Source: UBA4732 sp002404095 (GTDB lineage: Bacteria > Planctomycetota > Planctomycetia > Gemmatales > Gemmataceae). Taken from it: a DNA stretch of 64,000 bases. Under the pieces are notes generated by a model, which was given only the letters and a program-made list of their open reading frames with translations, was not told the DNA's origin and did no database searches. Positions 54,390 to 61,261 of the stretch are shown piece after piece. Position numbers and translations under genes: made by a program. The first letter of the stretch is position 1, and the number at the start of each line of letters is the position of its first letter. The stretch lies in NCBI GenBank assembly GCA_036783645.1, contig DAIPWT010000003.1:1-64000 (forward strand), read 5' to 3'.

Positions 54390-54971
54390 TCACATGCTGT
54401 TTTCGCGCCGTTCATCGACTAACGTGCGAATCCGTTCGACGAGCAGGGCCGCGTCGAACGGCTTCTTGAACGCTTCGCTGTATCCATACTGCGTAAGCGC
54501 GTCCGGGTCGGATTCATCCTCGCTGGCCAGCGCGATGATGAGCGTGCTTTCGTACTGAGCGTTGCGGCGGAGGTTTTGCGCGATCTGCAAGCCCTCGCTA
54601 CGGCCCATCGCCAGATCGATGATGATCGTGTCGGGGTGGAAGCTCTCGGCCTGGATGCCGGCCTCGAAACCGCTATTGGCCGTCTCGTAACGGTAGTCGT
54701 CGTCGAGGGGCAGAAGTTCCTGGACGCGACTGATAAACAACGGCTCGGCGCCGACGATCAGGATCTTGTGCCAGCCCTCTTCCTCCAGCTCGCCCAACGG
54801 CATGCCGTGTTCTTTGAGGAAGCGGATGAGGTGCTCGCGGGGAATACGACGGTCCTGGCTGCCCGGAATGCGATAGCCGCGCAGCCGGCCGGAATCAAAC
54901 CACTTGCTCACCGTGCGCGGCGCGACTTTACAGATTTTCGCGACCTGCCCGGTGGTAAACACTTTCTTCAT
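54390..54971 (-). CDS. excisionase/MerR-type HTH fused to response-regulator receiver
   Basis: The start is ATG 54971, preceded by GGGAG. Residues about 1-60 form an excisionase-like winged HTH (FTTGQVAKICKVAPRTVSKW, FDSGRLRGYRIPGSQDRRIP). From about 70 a receiver follows (HKILIVGAEPLFISRVQELL, DTIIIDLAMGRSEGLQIAQN, LIIALASEDESDPD, Lys in AFKKPFDAALLVERI). The acidic pair is weak (GAE), but the acceptor Asp is present in IIIDLAM. The domain order is the reverse of most DNA-binding regulators. It is monocistronic with a clear terminator. Similar proteins seem widespread in planctomycetes. The cognate kinase is not identified. Confidence 0.88.
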   Translation of the reverse strand: MKKVFTTGQVAKICKVAPRTVSKWFDSGRLRGYRIPGSQDRRIPREHLIRFLKEHGMPLGELEEEGWHKILIVGAEPLFISRVQELLPLDDDYRYETANSGFEAGIQAESFHPDTIIIDLAMGRSEGLQIAQNLRRNAQYESTLIIALASEDESDPDALTQYGYSEAFKKPFDAALLVERIRTLVDERRENSM

Positions 54972-56184
54972 GGTAGGCACTCCCTTACTTGGTATGCTGA
55001 GTCCCCTCCCCGGCCGGCGGAAGCGGGCGCCGGCCGGGGAGCGTTATGTCGCCCGGGCGCGCCCCCGAGGGTCCGTCGGGGGCGTTCGGCCGTGCGCCGG
55101 GGGGTTCCGGCGCGACGACGGCGGGCCGACCGAAGGGACCGACAACCCGTGCGTCGCATCCCCCGCCCCGCCTTCCCCCACCCACGGGGGAGAGTTAGCG
55201 GTCAGGAGCGGGATTTTGGGGTTGACATCCGCCTCGGCTAGTGCAAAACATCGTCAAGCGCCCCTCTCCAGCATGAGAAAAAGGCCACAACCTAGGGAGG
55301 TTCTGCCGGTTTGCCCTCTTGCGCCCTTTTCGCCCGCCGCCCGGATTGCCGCGCTTCGCGGGGAGGCGCGGGCGCCGGTGTGCGGAAATGCCGCTGTGGA
55401 CTATGCTTACGCGCCGGAAGATCGGGGCGGCGCCGGCAAAGACCGGCGAAACGAAGGCGCCGGAAACGGCGAAAGGAGAGGGGCCGTCCCTCGGTTCCGG
55501 TGTCATTCTAAGGCCGGTGACAAGGGTTGTGCGTAAAATTCCGCTGAAACGAGTCCGAATCGTTACAGAGTTTGTAGCGACTATTCCATCTAGGGGCTGT
55601 CCGGGAGCTTCCGTCAACGGCCGCTGAGCCTGGCGTCCACTTCAACTCGGATCGCCTGGAGTTCTTAGAGGTCCGACCGCGACTCGTCCCGTGCCTTTTC
55701 CGACCCGACGCCGTTCAAGGAGGCGGTCCCCTGCGCCGTCCATCCGGGGCTGAATAGGTTGCCTTGGTAAAAGGTTTTGACCCAAGAATAATAATCGCTC
55801 CAAGACTCTTTCGCCTGGTTGACAGTGTCACGGTCGTATTGCGGCCGAAAATCGGCTTCGCGCGGCGAATACCACTCCTTAGCCAGGCGTGGGTAGGAGG
55901 TTTGGGCAAGGCCGGTTCATCCGCAGCGGCCGCCTCGGCCGGAGTAGGCGGTTTGGCGGAGGGTGAGCAGTCTGCGCCGATGAACCTTGCGAATGCGGAG
56001 ACCGCGGCGGACAGGTCCACGAAAAGATTCCGAAGCAACTTATTCTCGGACGCCCCTTGAGAGGGGGAAAACGAAGAAGAGGAATTTGGCGGAGGGCGGC
56101 CGGCGCCTTGACCGCGCGGGCATCTCTGCAATAATCCGTGAGCGCACCCCCGCGCCGGCGTTTCTCTCGTTCTCCTGAGGAGCC
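54972..56184. other. 1.2 kb without a supported gene
   Basis: This is the longest gene-free stretch. Possible short frames are 55319-55627 forward (perhaps from ATG 55388, with Lys/Arg-rich PLKRVRIVTEFVATIPS) and 55715-56131 reverse (NKLLRNLFVDLSAAVSAFAR). Neither has a clear ribosome site or recognised motif, and they face competing frames. The region should contain promoters for the HTH-receiver gene (leftward) and the kinase gene (rightward). No recognised repeat occurs here. Confidence 0.4.
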
Positions 56185-58614
56185 ATGCTCTACCTGTTGA
56201 CCTGCTCCAAGGGCCACTCCTGGGAAACGTCCTCGACCGACGAGGACGGCGCCGCCAGACGCGCCCTCTGTCCGGTCTGTGGCGATGCCGTGGATCTGCT
56301 CCCTCTGTTAGACTTCGTTCCGTCCTCCGATTCCGTCGCCCTCGCGCCGTTGCTGCCGCAGGCTGGGCCGTTGCGCGACGCGGCCGGCAGGCCCGTCGTG
56401 GCTGGCTTCGAGATTGAGGAAGACCTGGGGCGCGCCTCCTTTGGCCTTCAGCAATACCGGGCGAAACAATTGCTCGTCAACCGCCGTGTTCTGCTCAAGG
56501 TCGTCGTCGCCAAAGAAGACGCCGGGCAAACGGGTTGGGGGGTCTTACGCGGCGAAGCGGCAGCCCTCGGACGAATCAATCATCCCAACATCGTGCAAAT
56601 ACTGGAGGTAGGCGAGCGCGAACGTCAGCTTTTTTACAACGCCGTCGAATGGGTCGAAGGGCCGACGCTGGCCGAACACGCCGCAGGTAAACCGCTACCG
56701 CCCTTGGAGGCGGCGCGGCTCGTCGAAGTGCTTGCTCGCGCCGTCCACGCCGCTCATGAAAAAGGCGTCGTCCATCGCGGCTTACGCCCGGTCTGTATCC
56801 GTCTGCAACCGCAGCCTAGTGCCGGTGGTCCGAAGCGTAAGCCGGAGCCTGTCGCGCCGCCGTTCTGGCTGGCCGGCGCTGCGCGTTTCCTGCCCAAGAT
56901 CGGCGGCTTCGGCTTGGCCCGCCGGCCCGTCGAGGGCGACGCCGCAGACGTGGAATTGCACGATGGTCAACCTAGCGGTTTGGCGCCGGAACAAGCCTGG
57001 GGCCGCAGTCAGGAAATCGGCGCCGGCAGCGATATTTACGCCCTCGGCGCTATCCTGTACGAATTGCTCACCGGCCGGCCGCCGTATCGCGGTCGCACAC
57101 CAGGCGAGACATTGGAGCGCATCCGCGCGGGAGAACTGCCGGCGTTTTCCAATAAGGGCAGGGGGCTGCCCTTCGATCTGATCGCCGTCTGCCGCAAGGC
57201 CATGCGCCGGCAGCCGAAGAATCGGTACAAGACGGCGCTGGACCTGGCTGACGACCTGCGCGCCTTCGCCGCCGGCCGGCCCGTCCAGGCGCGGCAAGCC
57301 TCCGCATCGGAGCGGGCCGGTCGTTGGGTGCGCCGCCGGCCGCTGACGACGGCGCTGTTATTCCTCTGTCTCTTGGCGGTGGCGGCCATCTGTTTCGCCG
57401 GCATCTACTTCGTGACGGCGACTTATTACGACATGCGCGAATTGTCGTTGCACGCCGACGGGGCGGATAGTCGGAGGAGCGAGCTTGCCAAACGACTTTT
57501 GGACTCGCAAAACGCGGAAAAGCGAATTACATACTACCACCGCATCTTGCTGGCGGATCGCGCGGCGGCGGCGGATGACAGAGAACGGGCGCGGCAGTTG
57601 CTTGATAGCTGTCCGGTCGATCTGCGCCATTGGGAGTGGCACTATCTCAATGACCGCTTGGCCCAGCCCGGTAAAGGTTACCTTAGTCTCACGGGGCCGG
57701 CTCAGCACGTCAACGCGATCGCGTACAGCCCGGACGGCCGCCGACTGGCGGCGGCGACGGGCGCCGCGCCGCGCAATTTCGGCGACCCTGGCGTCAAGGG
57801 AGAAGTCCTCATCTGGAAGCTCCCTGCCGCGCTCCCTTCGCACAACCTGAATGGGTTTCCCGGCGTTCCGCGCGCCATCGCGTTCAGTCCGGATGGGCGC
57901 TGGCTGGCGGCGGCCGTCGGCGGCCAGGCCGCGAACGTCCGAGAGTGGGATACGTCGCAAAAAATCAAACTCCCGCCGTGGTCGCTCAACGGCGCCCAGC
58001 CGACGGACTTGGCATACAGCCCGGACGGCAAACGGCTGGCGACGTTGGACGAACACGGCAATATTCATCTCTTCCCCGTTGGCGGCGGTCCCGAAACGGC
58101 GTTTATGCTCTTTGCGAAAAGTACATGCCTAGCGTTGCTCAATCCGGACGGTACGAAACTGGCGTTGGCCAACCCCGACTTGGATCAAGTCGAGATCCGC
58201 GAGCCGCAGCGAGGGGTATCCCTGGAGGCCGCCGAACACGACGCGGAGATTTTGGCGCTGGCCTTCAACCCGGCAACGAATCTGTTGGCGTCGGGCGACC
58301 GCGAGGGCATTGTCCAGGTCTGGAACGTGGCGACGAACCGCCTCGCGGCCACACTTCACGCTCACACCGGAGCAGTGACGGGCCTTTCATTTACCCACGA
58401 CGGCAGGCGGTTGGCCACATCAAGCGAGGACGGCGCCGTGCGCATTTGGGATCCCGTTCTGGGGCTGGAACTCCTGCGGCTGACTCCGTTCGACAAGGAC
58501 GCCGACGGTAGCAACGGCGTCACGGCCGTACAGTTCAGCCCTGCGGCGGACGACTGGCAATTGGCGGCCGTTCATGGCAATGAAATCCGCATCGTCGGGC
58601 CGCAACGGCCGTGA
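56185..58614 (+). CDS. predicted pseudokinase (Ser/Thr-kinase fold) with TM and WD40 propeller
   Basis: The 809-residue protein begins with a zinc-ribbon-like segment (C7, H11, C30, C33). The kinase-like domain spans about 74-370: Lys105 (VLLKVV) is kept, but the catalytic loop reads HRGLRPVC (197-204) in place of HRDLKPxN, and DFG is GFG (241-243). Both catalytic Asp are lost, so phosphotransfer is not expected. SDIYALGAILYELLTGRPPY and RKAMRRQPKNRYKTALDLADD show the C-lobe. A TM helix (ALLFLCLLAVAAICFAGIYF) and a WD40 propeller (AIAFSPDGRWLAAAVGG, ALAFNPATNLLASGDREG, GLSFTHDGRRLATSSEDGAV) follow. It resembles planctomycete kinase-WD40 fusions. The role is probably scaffold or sensor. Confidence 0.88.
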   Translation: MLYLLTCSKGHSWETSSTDEDGAARRALCPVCGDAVDLLPLLDFVPSSDSVALAPLLPQAGPLRDAAGRPVVAGFEIEEDLGRASFGLQQYRAKQLLVNRRVLLKVVVAKEDAGQTGWGVLRGEAAALGRINHPNIVQILEVGERERQLFYNAVEWVEGPTLAEHAAGKPLPPLEAARLVEVLARAVHAAHEKGVVHRGLRPVCIRLQPQPSAGGPKRKPEPVAPPFWLAGAARFLPKIGGFGLARRPVEGDAADVELHDGQPSGLAPEQAWGRSQEIGAGSDIYALGAILYELLTGRPPYRGRTPGETLERIRAGELPAFSNKGRGLPFDLIAVCRKAMRRQPKNRYKTALDLADDLRAFAAGRPVQARQASASERAGRWVRRRPLTTALLFLCLLAVAAICFAGIYFVTATYYDMRELSLHADGADSRRSELAKRLLDSQNAEKRITYYHRILLADRAAAADDRERARQLLDSCPVDLRHWEWHYLNDRLAQPGKGYLSLTGPAQHVNAIAYSPDGRRLAAATGAAPRNFGDPGVKGEVLIWKLPAALPSHNLNGFPGVPRAIAFSPDGRWLAAAVGGQAANVREWDTSQKIKLPPWSLNGAQPTDLAYSPDGKRLATLDEHGNIHLFPVGGGPETAFMLFAKSTCLALLNPDGTKLALANPDLDQVEIREPQRGVSLEAAEHDAEILALAFNPATNLLASGDREGIVQVWNVATNRLAATLHAHTGAVTGLSFTHDGRRLATSSEDGAVRIWDPVLGLELLRLTPFDKDADGSNGVTAVQFSPAADDWQLAAVHGNEIRIVGPQRP

Positions 58615-58623
58615 AACCTGCTT

Positions 58624-58704
58624 GGCGAGCCGGGTCGCGTAAGCACCCGGAGAATGCTGCAGCGACGGCGCCCAACTCCGGGCGCTTACGCGACCCGGCT
58701 CGCC
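58624..58704. repeat. palindromic repeat (family A, copy 3)
   Basis: GGCGAGCCGGGTCGCGTAAG... and ...TTACGCGACCCGGCTCGCC, with a 20-base loop. It begins ten bases after the pseudokinase stop. Arms match those of copies 1 and 2 almost exactly; the loop is unrelated. Confidence 0.9.
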
Positions 58705-58894
58705 TGTCCCGAAATTGCTCTGGACATCGCCGCCCCATTCTGGCATACGCCTCCCCTTCACACAAAACATCGCTTTTCGAGCCGCCTCGGCTCGGCCGGA
58801 CGCGGGCGTCGGCCGCGGGATCGAGGCGCGCGGGACGCGGCCGGATCGTTCGAGGGGGAACGGGTCGGTCAAGGGCATCCGCGGGGAGGAAGTT

Positions 58895-59428
58895 ATGGGC
58901 ATGGTCGGGAAGGGGATGACGGTCGCGGTCCTACTGACGGGAATGGCGGCGTCGGCGGCGTTGGCGCAGCAACCGGACGGCGACTTGCACTCGGCCGCGC
59001 CTAAGCCGAAGGCCTTTTGGGACGGCTGGTTCACGGCGGCCGCCAAGCCCGCGGAGAAAAAGCCCGATGCGTTGGCAGCGCCGCCGGCCGGGCCGTCGGC
59101 CGCCGAAATTGCGGCCGCGACGCGCAAACGGGAGTTGGCCTCCTACTCACGCCGCATGGAAGTGTGCGACCGGCTCATGGACGTCGCCGTCCAGAACAAC
59201 GACGAGGCCATGCAGACGCGGATCGAACAACTCAAAGACCGCGCGTGGAACCTTTATCAACAACGAACCGGCGGATTGGCCGTTTCCGGGTCTCAGTCGC
59301 CGGACGAGGACGTTCTCGACCGCCGGCTCGGCGTGAATTCGACCGGCCGCCCTCTGACGGCCGCGCCGGCCGGCAAGGCGAAACCGGACGCCGGCCAGGC
59401 GTCGCTCAAGCGGGAGGTCAAGCCATGA
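58895..59428 (+). CDS. small exported hypothetical protein
   Basis: The start is ATG 58895, four bases after GGGGAGGA; the frame is open upstream, but those residues are not needed. The signal peptide is GMTVAVLLTGMAASAALAQ. The mature part (about 155 residues) is Ala/Pro-rich at first, then helical (RKRELASYSRRMEVCDRLMD, VAVQNNDEAMQTRIEQLKDR), ending in a low-complexity tail. Its stop overlaps the next gene's ATG (ATGA), so the two are coupled. No known family is recognised. Confidence 0.75.
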   Translation: MGMVGKGMTVAVLLTGMAASAALAQQPDGDLHSAAPKPKAFWDGWFTAAAKPAEKKPDALAAPPAGPSAAEIAAATRKRELASYSRRMEVCDRLMDVAVQNNDEAMQTRIEQLKDRAWNLYQQRTGGLAVSGSQSPDEDVLDRRLGVNSTGRPLTAAPAGKAKPDAGQASLKREVKP

Positions 59429-59685
59429 AGCGGACGATTCTTTTCCTGCTGGTCCTGACGGCGACCGGCTGCGTCGAATTGCCCATTCGGCCGGAGCCGA
59501 ACGCGACGTATAAGAAGGCGACAAAAGCGCCGGCCCCGGAGGCCGCAATGCCGAAGCCGGTGATGGGATTGCCTTCAGTGGCGCCCGATCAGGTGAGCGA
59601 CGACAACGCACCGCAGGTGCTTGACGCGCTGCGCGAGGAAATGGATCGCGCCGCCAGCGAACGCTCGTCGTCGCCGAAACCTTGA
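59425..59685 (+). CDS. small lipoprotein
   Basis: The 86-residue protein has a lipoprotein signal with lipobox (LFLLVLTATGC, Cys16). The mature part is Pro/Ala/Lys-rich, then helical (DDNAPQVLDALREEMDRAAS). The start overlaps the stop of the exported protein (ATGA). The two are probably made together and may interact in the envelope. Function unknown. Confidence 0.78.
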   Translation: MKRTILFLLVLTATGCVELPIRPEPNATYKKATKAPAPEAAMPKPVMGLPSVAPDQVSDDNAPQVLDALREEMDRAASERSSSPKP

Positions 59686-59696
59686 GTCCAGGCGCC

Positions 59697-59759
59697 GATT
59701 AGCCACGACGCGAAGCGGAGCGCGAGACCAACATGCTCCGCTTCGCGTCGCGGCTAACC
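59697..59759. repeat. palindromic repeat (family B, copy 2) forming the end of the MFS gene
   Basis: CGATTAGCCACGACGCGAAGCGG... and ...CCGCTTCGCGTCGCGGCTAACCG are near-complementary arms. In the MFS gene's frame (leftward) it encodes the last residues, SRDAKRSMLVSRSASRRG, and supplies the TAA stop. It is the second member of family B; compare 33692-33754. Confidence 0.85.
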
Positions 59760-61042
59760 GGCGCCGACGGGTCTCCCGGTCCCCACAGCGCCAGGAGCGC
59801 CACAAAGGCGATAAGCGGGAACGTTCCAGCCAGGACCATACACAGAGTAAAAGAGTTTGTGTTTTCTCGAAGATGTGCAATCATTTCTTGCCAGCCCGCC
59901 AGAGCGATCCAGCACACGAAACTGAGCAGGCCGGTCAGCGTCCCCTGGTGCTTCACCGTCAAATCCTGGCTGAACGAGTAGTAAGCCGGGAACACGCCTA
60001 GCGAGCCGAACCCCACCAGCAGCAGCAACGTCAGCAATAAAGCTCCCGCCGGTAGGAACGCCGCCCAGACGGCCAGGGCCGCCAGCAGGGCGTAAGCGAA
60101 AAATACTACCATTCGGTTGAAGTGAACGGTGAAGCCCAGTCGTGCCAGAAGGAGGGTGGCAAGTCCCGCCGAAAGCGCGCCGAGGTCCGTGGAGATGTAA
60201 TAGGCCGACGTGAACAAAGTACGCTGCCCCTCGTCGTAGCCCAGCTGTTTCAGCAACACGAGCATCCAGGCGCGGAAGAAGTGCCAGGTCGCGTTGATTG
60301 CCACCACTAGGATCACTAGGGCGAGGAGACGACGCGCCGTCAGCCAAGCACTTGGCGGCAGTTTGTCGGCCTGAAAGGCGGTCGCCCCGGCCGCCCCCCG
60401 TAGGTCGCCGGGCCGGAGACTTATCAGCCACAAGATCACCCAAGCCATACCGCACCCCCCCACCACGAGGAAGGGCTTGCGCCAGGAGCCGACCACGCTC
60501 TCCGGGGCGGTGTAATATACTACGACAGGAATGATAATTGCGCCTATTGAGGCACCGCTCTGGAGTAGGCTGTTGCCCATCGTGCGCTCGGCCGGCGCCA
60601 GGAGGTGCTGCGTGGTGCGCAGCGCGCAGGGCCAGTGGCCCGCCTCGGCCAATCCCAATAAAAGACGGCAGGCGAAGAGCCAGTAAAAGCCTTGGGCGAA
60701 GCCCGCGGCGAAGCCCGCCGCCGACCACGCCAACAATACCGCGGGGTAGACCCAGTAGACGTTGGCGCGATCCGCCAACCAACCCACCAGGAGGGCGCCG
60801 ACGGCGAACGCGACGGCGAAACCGGCTTCGATGTCGCCATATTCCACGAATGTAAGCCGCATCTCACCGGGAGGGGCCGGCTCGGCGTTGGCGTCGCGCG
60901 GCAGTAGGCGCGGCGCCACCATGTTGAGCGTGAGCCTGTCCATGTAGTTGACCATCGTAGCCAGCAAAAGCAGGCCGCAGACCCACCATTTCCAGGCCCG
61001 CGACCGGCCGGGCAATCGAAGATCGGGGATGACAACGCTCAT
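59699..61042 (-). CDS. MFS transporter (anion:cation symporter-like)
   Basis: The 447-residue protein has about 12 transmembrane helices. TM1 contains LATMVNYMDRLTLNMVAPRL, the signature of hexuronate/glucarate-type (ACS) MFS permeases. Further blocks: VGWLADRANVYWVYPAVLLA, LLGLAEAGHWPCALRTTQHL, RAWMLVLLKQLGYDEGQRTL and FGSLGVFPAYYSFSQDLT. It may import sugar acids; the specificity cannot be read from sequence. The C-terminal 18 residues are encoded by the family B palindrome. The gene has no co-directional neighbour. Confidence 0.88.
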   Translation of the reverse strand: MSVVIPDLRLPGRSRAWKWWVCGLLLLATMVNYMDRLTLNMVAPRLLPRDANAEPAPPGEMRLTFVEYGDIEAGFAVAFAVGALLVGWLADRANVYWVYPAVLLAWSAAGFAAGFAQGFYWLFACRLLLGLAEAGHWPCALRTTQHLLAPAERTMGNSLLQSGASIGAIIIPVVVYYTAPESVVGSWRKPFLVVGGCGMAWVILWLISLRPGDLRGAAGATAFQADKLPPSAWLTARRLLALVILVVAINATWHFFRAWMLVLLKQLGYDEGQRTLFTSAYYISTDLGALSAGLATLLLARLGFTVHFNRMVVFFAYALLAALAVWAAFLPAGALLLTLLLLVGFGSLGVFPAYYSFSQDLTVKHQGTLTGLLSFVCWIALAGWQEMIAHLRENTNSFTLCMVLAGTFPLIAFVALLALWGPGDPSAPVSRDAKRSMLVSRSASRRG

Positions 61043-61261
61043 ATCGGGAGATTCTCCGGGACGCGGGCCGTGGAGGAGAGTGTAACCATCCCTCGGTCGC
61101 CCTGCCAGTGTTGCGACGGGAATCTCCCCGCTTGCTGATTGACAAAGCGCGCCCTGTACCTTTCAATACATTCACGGTTCGACCCGCCGCCGGCTTCTCT
61201 CCAACGGAACACGGCCTACCTTCGTGACGCTTCGGTTCGTCCCACCGCGGAGGAATAACGC

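Noticed and set aside
55222..55250. Sigma-70-like promoter with TTGACA at 55222
   Set aside because: No acceptable -10 hexamer at 16-18 bases, and no gene follows closely.
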